Shown: positions 1 through 6,463, counted from the stretch's first letter. The stretch: 38,825 bases of DNA from Gomphosphaeria aponina SAG 52.96 = DSM 107014 (GCA_016903655.1 JADQBC010000020.1:1-38825); one strand, 5' to 3'. Notes: a model not told the origin generated them from the sequence alone. Numbers and translations: made by a program.

Positions 1-206
1 TATTCCTTTTCTTTTTTTGTGTAATTAGTGAATAGCTTTTTGCTAGTATCTAGTTTTTTCGATGCACTAAAGTTATATTCCTTGTGCTCAATTTGATTAG
101 ACCAAGCTAAAGCATAGTTATAAACAAAGCGACTATAACCAGCGTGTTGTGCTAATTTGGTTCGTTCCTTGTTATTAATTTTGAGTTCTATTTTAATGGC
201 ATACAC
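1..206 (-). CDS. TnpB/OrfB-like transposon protein, N-terminal part (runs off window)
   Basis: This frame, read on the minus strand, is open to the window edge, so only about 68 residues are visible. It has features typical of the N-terminus of IS200/IS605-family TnpB (RNA-guided nuclease of the transposon): a short beta-strand-like start (VYAIKIELKIN), then AGYSRFVYNYAL, then a lysine-rich stretch ending LFTNYTKKRKG. These match the helix-turn-helix segment that opens TnpB proteins. The start is taken as GTG at 206; an in-frame TTG at 212 (LNVYAIK) is an alternative. It is absent from the ORF track because it has no ATG and no stop. I cannot tell whether the gene is intact beyond the edge or whether a TnpA partner exists. 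Confidence 0.6.
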   Translation of the reverse strand, partial: MYAIKIELKINNKERTKLAQHAGYSRFVYNYALAWSNQIEHKEYNFSASKKLDTSKKLFTNYTKKEKE

Positions 207-344
207 GTTCAAATATATCTCCAAATACTTGTTGACTAATAATATAGCAGCTCATTAATTGAGGTGAGATTCCTTCTTCGTAACTTTTACTTAAATAGAC
301 TTATTTATTCAAGTTTATTCAGCAAATTCCTATTTAATAGCAAC

Positions 345-629
345 TCACTCATTGATCTCAGATATTTTTGCTGCTAATTGAAAGTCTTGCTCTGTTAAGC
401 CTCCAGCATCGTGGGTAGTCAAGCTGATAGTTACTTTGTTGTAGGAAATTTCTAAATCTGGATGGTGTCCTGCTGATTCTGCTGGCTCTACTAACTGATT
501 AACAAAATTTATCGCTGCGATAAAATCTTTAAATTTACGGGTTGACTGAATCTTTTTTTCTGCTAATGTCCAACCTGATAGCTTACTGATACTTTCTTCA
601 ATTTCTGAAGGGCTGAGTAACTTAGCCAT
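345..629 (-). CDS. pterin-4a-carbinolamine dehydratase (DCoH/PhhB family)
   Basis: A 94-residue protein, the normal full length for this family. It catalyses dehydration of 4a-hydroxytetrahydropterin in pterin cofactor recycling; in cyanobacteria and plastids DCoH-like proteins have also been linked to photosynthetic acclimation, so the physiological role may differ from the animal enzyme. The family signature is present: AESAGHHPDLEISYNKV with the paired histidines, followed by SLTTHDAGGLT containing the third conserved histidine. It lies downstream of the small ORF at 649-840 on the same strand, 19 bases after that frame ends, with a hairpin (671-695) between them. cobB lies further upstream in the same orientation, so the three could be co-transcribed. 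Confidence 0.9.
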   Translation of the reverse strand: MAKLLSPSEIEESISKLSGWTLAEKKIQSTRKFKDFIAAINFVNQLVEPAESAGHHPDLEISYNKVTISLTTHDAGGLTEQDFQLAAKISEINE

Positions 630-670
630 TTATTTTTTGCTCCACTAGCTATTTTTTCTCTAAAATCACT

Positions 671-695
671 AACCGCTCTTCTTGTAAGAGCGGTT
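671..695. repeat. perfect 10 bp stem-loop
   Basis: AACCGCTCTT and its exact inverse AAGAGCGGTT are separated by five bases. There is no clear T-run on either side, so it is not a convincing intrinsic terminator. It sits at the 3' end of the small ORF (649-840), just ahead of the dehydratase gene, and could be a processing or stability element. Confidence 0.5.
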
Positions 696-699
696 GGCT

Positions 700-814
700 G
701 GGTCTTCTTGTTGAAACCTGACTGCCGGGAGGAACCCCAGCAACACATATATTATATACTGACTGCTAGAGAACAGCCCCGGCCCGCAGCCGGCTTATTT
801 CAACTAGAAGACCC
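700..814 (-). repeat. 115 bp palindromic element / potential structured RNA
   Basis: The outer arms GGGTCTTCTAGTTGAAA (814-798) and the inverse of TTTCAACAAGAAGACCC (716-700) pair over 17 bases with one mismatch. The interior is locally GC-rich, unlike its surroundings, and can form additional small hairpins (for example CCGGC/GCCGG). It spans the amber codon of the small ORF, so it is either a mobile palindrome inserted there or a structured leader. Confidence 0.5.
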
Positions 815-897
815 ATGATTTTACTACTACTTTCACTCATGGGCATCACCTCCTTTTTGCCTTAATGGACTTATTCTCAAAATTTTCCTTTACTCTT

Positions 898-2292
898 TTA
901 GTCTAATTCAAGTCCCCAAAAAATGCAAGCTTTTTTTTGACAATGGCTTAAAAACCTCTCAGGCAGCTTTTTACAGTTCCCAAAATGCAGATGTAGATAT
1001 GAGGCATACAGATGATTATCTCTTCCCCAGCCTTCGCCATAACTTGGACTTTGTGGGTGATAACTTCTGATTTGAAATAGAGGTTTTTCTGGCAGGCTGG
1101 TTAGTTGGGAGCGATGAAACTCATGTCCCCACACTCTCTCTCCTTTCTTTAGTAACAGGTTGTCTTCTAAAGCTGTTGCTAGACGGTATCCTAATGTGAG
1201 GGTTTTTCCCATGACCGCAGTTGTTGGTAAAATTCCTACCATCTCCCAGGTTTTACCTGAAAAATCTACAATTTCTTGACATAAGTACATTAAGCCTCCA
1301 CATTCGGCTATTGTTGGCATTTTCCCGGCGATCGCTTTTCTTATTTCTTTTCTTATGGTTTCATTTTCCCCTAATTCCCCGGCAAATATTTCGGGAAACC
1401 CTCCCCCTAAGTATAGTCCTTCAATCCCTTCTGGCAGTTTCTCTTCTGTTAAGGGTGAAAATTCTATTAATTCTGCTCCCAGTCCTTGCATTATATCTAA
1501 GTTGTCCTGGTAATAAAAATTGAAGGCCCGATCGCTGGCTATCCCTATTTTTACTTTTTTCTTTGGGGGAGATGGCGGGGTATGGGGTGTTGGGAAATTG
1601 GTCTTTTTCCTGGCCATCATTGGTAATAGTTGCTCCCAATTAAAACATTTTTCTCCTAAGTCTGCCAGTTGCTCAACAATCCTACCTAGCTTTTTTACTT
1701 CTCCTGTTGGTACTAATCCCAGATGTCTCTCGGGTATGGTAATTTTATCCTGCCTTCTAATTATCCCCAACACTGGCATCTTTAATGTTTCTAGGGCATC
1801 TATAAGTAATTCTTCATGCCGATCACTTCCTACTTTATTTATTACTATCCCTGCAATTTTTACTCTGGGATCTAATGAACTATAACCTGCGGCGATCGCT
1901 GCTATTGACCCTGATAGTTTGCTAGCATCAATTACTAATACTACTGGTAACTCCAACAATCTAGCTATATGAGCTGTACTTCCCCAGTCTCTTTCTACTC
2001 CATCAAATAATCCCATTACTCCTTCTACTAACACATAGTCTGCCCCTTGACCATGACGTGCAAAACTAGCTTTTACATATTCACAAGCAGTTAAAACAGG
2101 ATCTAAATTACGACAAGGCCGATTTGTTACCGCCGTGTGAAACATTGGGTCAATATAGTCGGGCCCTACTTTAAAAGATTGAACTCGGTAGCCTTTACGA
2201 ACTAAAAATGAAAGCATGGCGAGAGTAACAGTTGTTTTCCCTACTCCACTTCTTTCTCCTGCAATGATTACAGCCATTTTTTCCTTGATCAA
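898..2292 (-). CDS. cobB/cbiA: cobyrinate a,c-diamide synthase
   Basis: A 464-residue amidotransferase that converts cobyrinic acid to its a,c-diamide with ATP and glutamine in cobalamin (in cyanobacteria, usually pseudocobalamin) synthesis. The N-terminal P-loop ATPase domain has GERSGVGKTT (residues 12-21), followed by the conserved KVGPDYIDPMFH and VEGVMGLFDG. A proline-rich linker near residue 235 leads to a class I glutaminase domain with the nucleophile in AECGGLMYL (Cys331) and histidines in GHEFHRS and SYLHLHFG. Length and domain order are normal, so the gene looks intact. The true start may be Met6 (MAVIIAG), because the first five codons add nothing conserved. The upstream repeat at 2372 marks the edge of the accessory island. 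Confidence 0.95.
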   Translation of the reverse strand: MIKEKMAVIIAGERSGVGKTTVTLAMLSFLVRKGYRVQSFKVGPDYIDPMFHTAVTNRPCRNLDPVLTACEYVKASFARHGQGADYVLVEGVMGLFDGVERDWGSTAHIARLLELPVVLVIDASKLSGSIAAIAAGYSSLDPRVKIAGIVINKVGSDRHEELLIDALETLKMPVLGIIRRQDKITIPERHLGLVPTGEVKKLGRIVEQLADLGEKCFNWEQLLPMMARKKTNFPTPHTPPSPPKKKVKIGIASDRAFNFYYQDNLDIMQGLGAELIEFSPLTEEKLPEGIEGLYLGGGFPEIFAGELGENETIRKEIRKAIAGKMPTIAECGGLMYLCQEIVDFSGKTWEMVGILPTTAVMGKTLTLGYRLATALEDNLLLKKGERVWGHEFHRSQLTSLPEKPLFQIRSYHPQSPSYGEGWGRDNHLYASYLHLHFGNCKKLPERFLSHCQKKACIFWGLELD

Positions 2293-2371
2293 TTATTAAT
2301 GCTCAATTATCAATTATCACTGTTACTTCTTCATTTCCTTTTTAGTCCTATTATAAGTAATGTTTAAAAAA

Positions 2372-2440
2372 TTTTAAACCTCTTGACAGAAATAACCCTT
2401 GTATGTTAGATTGAAAATGGGAAAAGATGCCGCCCATATA
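2372..2440 (+). repeat. inverted repeat copy A bounding the accessory island
   Basis: This stretch (aaacctcttgacagaaataac... to ...gatgccgcccatatatata) recurs inverted at 5332-5400 with only a handful of mismatches. It contains TTGACA followed 17 bases later by TTAGAT, so it might also carry a promoter. The two copies enclose the region of decayed genes between cobB and the RNA methyltransferase. Confidence 0.75.
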
Positions 2441-2580
2441 TATAACACTTATAAAACAGACAAGTTGCTTGTCTGGACTCCTTCGAGTATTTCTTAAATA
2501 ATCTTCATGGGTAAAAAAAAGATTAACATTTTCTTAAATTTGTTTTCCCCAGAAAACTTAGGTATTCTGGGGCTTTTTTC
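2441..2580 (+). ncRNA. possible small RNA (hairpin plus terminator, no gene)
   Basis: The 355 bp gap 2293-2647 has no convincing gene. After the TTGACA-bearing repeat come a perfect 8 bp hairpin CAGACAAG/CTTGTCTG (about 2457-2475) and then a terminator-like stem at 2547-2572. The spacing fits a short transcript of roughly 150 bases. This is inference only; a 45-codon frame starting ATG at 2508 passes through but looks like low-complexity chance. Confidence 0.25.
2547..2578 (+). terminator. Rho-independent terminator
   Basis: An 8 bp stem, CCCCAGAA/TTCTGGGG, with a 10-base loop is followed directly by CTTTTTT. No gene ends just upstream on this strand, which supports the idea of a small transcript starting near 2410. 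Confidence 0.6.
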
Positions 2581-2707
2581 ACATATATTTGAAGAGAAAA
2601 AAAAAATACAAAAAATCTTCTACCCACCCTTGACAATCCCCTAGGGATTGGTTATAGTTAAGACAGTTCAGAAAAAACCAGGAAGTACCCAGAAACAAGC
2701 AAAACAC

Positions 2708-3147
2708 ATGACTACTCAACTCAGTTCCCCAGTTCACTTAATTTCAGGACTTCCCCGCTCAGGAAGTACTCTGTTAGCTGGGATACTCAGACAAAACCCT
2801 AATTTTCATGCAGGTATGTCTTCCCCAGTAGGTGGACTAATGAACCAGTTGTTAGAGTCCGTAGGGGCGGGTTTAGGGACTAACCCTGGTACTTCTGAAC
2901 AAACTTCATATCAAAACCCGCCCCCGCTAATTCTGAGTTTTCTGTGTTTATTTCCGAACAGCAAAAACGGGACATTCTTTTAGGGGTTTTCCAAGCTTAC
3001 TATCACCAGCAATTAGCGGAAAATCAAGTTATTTTTGACACAAACCGTCTCTGGTGCAGCAAATTACCCTTAATTAACGAGCTATTCCCAAATGCAAAAG
3101 TAATCTTGTGTATCAGAAATATTGCTTGTGCTTTTAACGGTTTATGA
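2708..3147 (+). pseudogene. sulfotransferase fragment, disrupted by a palindromic repeat
   Basis: The start MTTQLSSPVHLISGLPRSGSTLL contains the PAPS-binding loop motif (GLPRSGSTLLAGIL) of the bacterial sulfotransferase family, and later NAKVILCIRNIA matches the family's second nucleotide-binding segment. A GGGGCGGGTTT-type repeat at 2861-2929 interrupts the frame. It reads through as VGAGLGTNPGTSEQ, and the genuine coding sequence resumes in another frame (SEFSVFISEQQKRDILLG). The gene is also truncated: after CIRNIA only a few codons remain before TGA, so most of the roughly 270-residue protein is missing. The ORF track splits it into two frames (2648-2983 and 2944-3147). The 5' end is repeated at 4205. 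Confidence 0.8.
2861..2929. repeat. GTAGGGGCGGGTTT palindromic repeat inside the sulfotransferase remnant
   Basis: Left arm GTAGGGGCGGGTTT and right arm AAACCCGCCCCCGC are imperfect inverses flanking about 40 bases. The same arms occur at 4978-5106, 17492-17586 and 19171-19332. Here the insertion shifts the reading frame of the host gene. Confidence 0.75.
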
Positions 3148-3199
3148 AACCAATGACCAACAACTATTTTTGAGCCCATAATACAGAAAGTATCAAACC

Positions 3200-3499
3200 A
3201 TGACAGCAACCATTGTAGATATTGGAACCCTAATAGTTAGCTCCCCAGACATTTGCGGAGGTCGCCCCCGCCTTGCCAACACACGTATAACAGTTGGACG
3301 TATTGCGACCCTCTGGAAACAAGGCTTAACCCCTGAAGAAATTGTAGATAACTGGGGCTATCTTAGTATGGCTCAGGTCTATGCTGCACTTACCTATTAT
3401 CACGCAAATCGCGAAGCAATAGAACAGTCTTTACACCAGGATCGAGAAGATTACGATCGCCTGTATATTGAGCATTTAGAGATCCAAAAGAGTCGATAA
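3200..3499 (+). CDS. DUF433 family antitoxin-like protein
   Basis: A 99-residue protein of the DUF433 (VapB-like, winged helix) family, recognised from SPDICGGRPRLANTRITVGRI, GLTPEEI and YLSMAQVYAALTYYHAN. DUF433 proteins normally sit immediately before a DUF5615 PIN-like toxin gene, and the pair forms a toxin-antitoxin unit. Here the stop codon is followed at once by an ATG in the coupled arrangement (TAATG), but the second frame reads only MSSIR before TAA. MSSIR resembles the start of the DUF5615 partner, so the toxin appears to have been lost just after its first codons. The protein itself is full length and could still be made. Confidence 0.8.
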   Translation: MTATIVDIGTLIVSSPDICGGRPRLANTRITVGRIATLWKQGLTPEEIVDNWGYLSMAQVYAALTYYHANREAIEQSLHQDREDYDRLYIEHLEIQKSR

Positions 3500-3617
3500 T
3501 GAGTTCTATTCGTTAATTATGTGTTTATTATAACACGAGCAACTTTAAATCAAATTGTATCATATTATTCCAGCCGAAAAGTCAATCAGGTAAATAGGGA
3601 ATATCTGTCAATATATT

Positions 3618-4115
3618 TCAATATTTGTCTATAAAATCTAAGTTCTTAATCAATACTGTCTCCAGATTAACTCCATCCTCTGATTCATAAAAACCTAGCT
3701 CTTGAGTTGCTTCTATTAACTCACTAAGAGCTTGTCGGCGATCGCTATCCCGTTGAGTTTTATACTCTAATAAATTCTCAATTTTAATACGTCTATGAGT
3801 TCCAATCATCTTATAAGGTATTTTTCCTTGATTTAAGAGAGTATAAAGGTAAGTCCGAGAAATATTGAGCAAATTTGCAGATTCTTGGGTGGTAAGATAA
3901 TGATCTTGAGGAACAAGGGTTATACCTTTACCCTGTGCTAGCAAAGAAGTTACTTCACGCAAGATCTGGTAAATTGATTCTGGTAAATAGATTTCTTCGC
4001 CATCAACTCCCACTAATTGAGGGTGAGTATTTTCTAAAAGAGCTTCAAGACGTAAAAGGTCAGTATTCTCTACATGATCTTCAAAAAACGGAAGATTGGT
4101 TTTTACTTTTTCCAT
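3618..4115 (-). CDS. excisionase-type HTH DNA-binding protein, probable antitoxin
   Basis: A 165-residue protein with a MerR/excisionase-like helix-turn-helix at about residues 70-118: YLTTQESANLLNISRTYLYTLLNQGKIPYKMIGTHRRIKIENLLEYK. The tail RRQALSELIEATQELGFYE is typical of cyanobacterial proteins paired with PIN-domain toxins, so an antitoxin role is likely by family. The start at 4115 is supported by GGGAGAAGCT just upstream. Downstream on the minus strand (3617 to 3500) I see no toxin frame, so it is an orphan or its partner has been deleted. It converges with the DUF433 gene across a 118 bp gap. Confidence 0.75.
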   Translation of the reverse strand: MEKVKTNLPFFEDHVENTDLLRLEALLENTHPQLVGVDGEEIYLPESIYQILREVTSLLAQGKGITLVPQDHYLTTQESANLLNISRTYLYTLLNQGKIPYKMIGTHRRIKIENLLEYKTQRDSDRRQALSELIEATQELGFYESEDGVNLETVLIKNLDFIDKY

Positions 4116-4204
4116 AGCTTCTCCCTACCCTTTATTTATTGTCTATCTGCAATAAGTGTAACAAAAAAAAGAAAGAAAAAACCATAAAGTACTTAAGAGA
4201 ACAC

Positions 4205-4425
4205 ATGACTACTCAACTTAGTTCCCCAGTACACTTAATTTCAGGACTTCTCCGCTCAGGAAGTACTCTGTAGCTGGGATACTCAGACAAAACCCTAATT
4301 TTCATGCAGGTATTCATTCGTTTTGGAAACAGTACGAACCCAAACCGCCAGGGGTTGAAACCTGGGGGTTTATGAAACCTCACCAACCAAACCCAGACTG
4401 GGGATTGGATTTGATAAATAGATAG
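4205..4425 (+). pseudogene. second sulfotransferase remnant (5' fragment joined to another segment)
   Basis: Bases 4205-4310 repeat 2708-2814 nearly exactly (start MTTQLSSPVHLISG), but one T is missing in CTCTGTAGCTGGG, which causes an early stop, and the P-loop proline is changed to leucine. From 4311 the sequence diverges from copy one and codes in frame for HSFWKQYEPKPPG...WGLDLINR before TAG. That looks like the end of a protein, perhaps the original 3' end of the sulfotransferase brought next to its 5' end by deletion. The short motif GGTTTATGAAACC occurs both here (4368) and at the truncation point of copy one (3138), a possible recombination site. It fills most of the gap 4116-4466. 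Confidence 0.65.
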
Positions 4426-4466
4426 AAATTGTTAATAAACATCTACATGAAGAGAGGTGGTAAAAA

Positions 4467-4934
4467 ATGGTAACTACAGCAAAAGAAAAAATTCAACAAA
4501 TTTATACAGAAGATTTTCTCTTATGGGTAGATACCACAAGCGAACAAATTCAGCAAAGAGATGTAGAAAATCTGGATTGGGAACATATCTTAGAGGAAAT
4601 AGTAGCATTGGGAAATGAACAAAGACATAAGGTAGAAAGTTACTTATTAAGATTATTTATTCATCTGCTGCTTTATAAATATTGGGAAACAGAAAGAACC
4701 TGGTCAGGGAAAGGATGGGAAAAAGAAATTGATAACTTTAGAATCGAGTTAGAGTTACTTTTAGAATCAAAAAACCTCTACAATCATTTTCTAGGCCAAA
4801 TGGATAGTATTTATTTAAAAGCCAGAAAAAATGCGATTCGCAAGTCAAAACTAGCTCCAGAAATTTTCCCAGAAAGTTCCCCTTTTTCAGTAGAAGAATT
4901 ATTAGATTTTGGCTTTTTACCAGAAACTAAATAA
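4467..4934 (+). CDS. DUF29 family protein
   Basis: A 155-residue protein of DUF29, a family common in cyanobacteria and often present in many copies per genome; its function is unknown. Recognised by YTEDFLLWVDTTSEQIQQRD near the start, LDWEHILEEIVALGNEQRHKVESYL in the middle and the C-terminal ARKNAIRKSKLAPEIFPE...FSVEELLDFGFLP. Length is normal and there is no sign of damage. A good ribosome binding site (AGAGAGGTGG) precedes the ATG. It is the only fully ordinary gene in the island between the inverted repeats at 2372 and 5400. Confidence 0.85.
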   Translation: MVTTAKEKIQQIYTEDFLLWVDTTSEQIQQRDVENLDWEHILEEIVALGNEQRHKVESYLLRLFIHLLLYKYWETERTWSGKGWEKEIDNFRIELELLLESKNLYNHFLGQMDSIYLKARKNAIRKSKLAPEIFPESSPFSVEELLDFGFLPETK

Positions 4935-4977
4935 GAGAAACTCCCCCCTTTTCTTTTTCGGTAGTGGTTGCACAAAA

Positions 4978-5106
4978 TTAATTACCGCAGGGTAGGGCGG
5001 GTTTTGATTTAAAGATCACGTTGCGATATTAATTACCGCAGGGTAGGGCGGGTTTTGATTTAAAGATCACGTTGATCACAAAGATCAAGGCTAAACCCGC
5101 CCCTAC
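4978..5106. repeat. tandem 51 bp unit of the GGGCGGGTTTTGAT palindromic repeat family
   Basis: The unit starting TTAATTACCGCAGGGTAGGG occurs at 4978 and again at 5029, followed by the closing arm CTAAACCCGCCCCTAC at 5091-5106. Here the element is intergenic; the same family is inside coding sequence at 2861, 17492 and 19171. Together with the heptamer array it occupies the gene-free stretch 4935-5398. Confidence 0.8.
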
Positions 5107-5150
5107 ATTCATTGTGTAAATAATTTTGCTTATCTACTTAGAGGCGTTGC

Positions 5151-5322
5151 TCTCCCTTCTCCCTACTCCCTACTCCCCACTCCCTTCTCCCCACTCCCTT
5201 CTCCCCACTCCCTACTCCCTTCTCCCCACTCCCTACTCCCTTCTCCCCACTCCCTTCTCCCCACTCCCTTCTCCCCACTCCCCACTCCCTTCTCCCCACT
5301 CCCCACTCCCCACTCCCCACTA
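5151..5322. repeat. heptanucleotide tandem repeat (STRR-type)
   Basis: About 24 consecutive 7-base units, mostly CCCCACT, CCCTTCT and CCCTACT, in a strongly strand-biased pyrimidine/A array. This closely resembles the STRR heptamers (CCCCART class) described in Anabaena and relatives. The ORFs drawn here on either strand are translations of the repeat and not genes. Confidence 0.9.
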
Positions 5323-5331
5323 CTTATACAT

Positions 5332-5400
5332 ATATATATGGGCGGCATCTTTTCCCATTATCAGGCTAACATACAAGGGTTATTTTTGTCAAGAGGTTTC
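5332..5400 (-). repeat. inverted repeat copy B bounding the accessory island
   Basis: Read on the minus strand this copies 2372-2440 (GAAACCTCTTGACAAAAATAAC... to ...GATGCCGCCCATATATATA). It begins right at the stop codon of the RNA methyltransferase gene and runs into the heptamer array. Confidence 0.75.
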
Positions 5401-6184
5401 AGAAAGATTTTTTTTGTCGTTTAATCTCGAATAATAATAAAGCAGAAGCGATCGCCACATTTAAAGATTCTACCCCTGCACCCAGAGGAATTGTAACCTG
5501 TTCATCTGCTATGGAAATCAACTCATCAGAGAGTCCTGCCCCTTCATTTCCCAGTAAAATTAAAGAGGGCCTGGTAAAATCTATTTCCCAGTAAGTTTTT
5601 GTAGCAACAGGTCTAGTAGCGACCACCTGAACTTTCTGGTCTTGATAATTTGTAATTAATGCTTTTAAATCCTCACTTACTCCCATCGGGAGACGAAACC
5701 ACTCCCCAGCGGCTGCACGAATTACTTTAGGATTATATAAATCCACACTATCCCCACTCAACCATAAACCATCAACATTAGCAGCAGCAGCAGTACGGAT
5801 AATAGTTCCCAAATTACCAGGGTCTTGCAACCTTTCCAACAATAAAATTGAATTAATGTTAATTAAAGGAGGGGGAGGAGTATTTTTCCATAAAGCACTA
5901 GCTACTACCCCATCAGGGTTAACCGTAGTAGCGATCGCCTTCATTACCTCTTCACTTACTATTACTGCCCGCTCACTACATACCTGCAATTTTTCCCATA
6001 CCTCAGGGTAACGCAACTGCCATTTATTAGTACAAAAAACATTCACCAGCGGATAATGTACTCCCAAAGCTGACACTATTATATGTGTACCTTCCAACAA
6101 CAACAAACCCTGCTCGCGGCGATATTTAGCCAGGTGGAGCTTACGCATTTCTTTGAGCAGAGGATTTTGAAGACTGGTGATCAT
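5399..6184 (-). CDS. SpoU/TrmH-family RNA 2'-O-methyltransferase
   Basis: A 261-residue SPOUT-class methyltransferase that transfers a methyl group from S-adenosylmethionine to a ribose in rRNA or tRNA; the exact target cannot be told from sequence. The N-terminal substrate-binding segment (NPLLKEMRKL...YRREQGLLLLEGTHI) is followed by the three SpoU motifs: LERLQDPGNLGTIIRTA, LILLGNEGAGLSDEL and IPLGAGVESLNVAIASALLLFE, which together form the trefoil-knot SAM site. The ORF-track start at 6241 is wrong because it reads into the tRNA; Met at 6184 (MITSLQNPLLKEM) fits the family. The gene starts 17 bases after the 3' end of tRNA-Leu on the same strand, so the two are probably transcribed together. 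Confidence 0.92.
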   Translation of the reverse strand: MITSLQNPLLKEMRKLHLAKYRREQGLLLLEGTHIIVSALGVHYPLVNVFCTNKWQLRYPEVWEKLQVCSERAVIVSEEVMKAIATTVNPDGVVASALWKNTPPPPLININSILLLERLQDPGNLGTIIRTAAAANVDGLWLSGDSVDLYNPKVIRAAAGEWFRLPMGVSEDLKALITNYQDQKVQVVATRPVATKTYWEIDFTRPSLILLGNEGAGLSDELISIADEQVTIPLGAGVESLNVAIASALLLFEIKRQKKSF

Positions 6185-6200
6185 AAAAACAGAGATGAGA

Positions 6201-6282
6201 TGCGGAACCCGGGACTTGAACCCGGAAGTCCGAAAACACATGAACCTGAATCATGCGCGTCTACCAATTCCGCCAGTTCCGC
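6201..6282 (-). tRNA. tRNA-Leu (anticodon CAG)
   Basis: The minus strand folds as a class II tRNA of 82 bases: acceptor GCGGAAC pairs with GTTCCGC plus discriminator A, the D arm contains GGTAGACGC, the anticodon loop is TTCAGGT (anticodon CAG, reading CUG), a variable arm follows, and the T arm contains GGTTCAAGTCC. CCA is not encoded. An upstream TTGACA (6341-6336) could be its -35 box. The methyltransferase gene follows directly. Confidence 0.97.
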
Positions 6283-6463
6283 ATGGAGTTAAAATTTAAC
6301 CCGCAATTAAACATGATGGCACAAAAAAACAGATTTGTCAAGGAAATAAATAATTAAAATTTTTTCGAGTAGAATTTTAACCGACAAACAAAATAAATAT
6401 CAGGAGGATCGAGCCATTAACTCCTCATTATACCAAGGAAAACCGCAAGCAGAGAACCAGCCA

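Larger units (their letters stand above)
649..840 (-). other. small ORF with near-perfect Shine-Dalgarno and an in-frame amber codon
   Basis: On the minus strand, AAAGGAGGTGAT (complementary over 12 bases to the 3' tail of 16S rRNA) precedes an ATG at 840 at ideal spacing. The frame codes for 24 residues (MSESSSKIMG...RAGAVL), meets UAG at 768-766, and then stays open in the same frame for 38 more codons (...GVPPGSQVSTRRPSQ...LVILEKK) to a UAG at 649. I do not recognise the protein. It may be a 24-residue peptide, a 63-residue gene broken by one nonsense mutation, or a leader peptide in a structured RNA, because a 17 bp stem with one mismatch pairs 814-798 with 716-700. The 38-codon open extension alone is not statistically strong. 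TAG is an ordinary stop elsewhere here (psbE, psbF). Confidence 0.4.

Noticed and set aside
563-748. 61-residue minus-strand ORF beginning MCCWGSSRQS
   Set aside because: It starts inside the palindrome, overlaps the dehydratase gene out of frame and competes with the better-supported frame starting at 840.
841-860. Plus-strand ATCACCTCCTTT resembles the end of a 16S rRNA gene
   Set aside because: Only the 12-base tail matches; the bases before it are unlike 16S. It is the complement of a strong Shine-Dalgarno on the other strand.
2508-2645. 45-codon frame MGKKKINIFLNLFSPEN...
   Set aside because: It passes through the terminator stem and A-runs, lacks a ribosome binding site and has low-complexity composition.
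4978-5322. Possible CRISPR array from the regularly spaced repeats
   Set aside because: Two 51 bp units are directly adjacent with no spacers, and the heptamers are contiguous; no cas genes in the window.
5126-5434. ORFs of 60-102 residues on both strands over the heptamer array
   Set aside because: Translations of a tandem repeat (LLPTPYS / GVGRREWG); no ribosome binding site or family resemblance.
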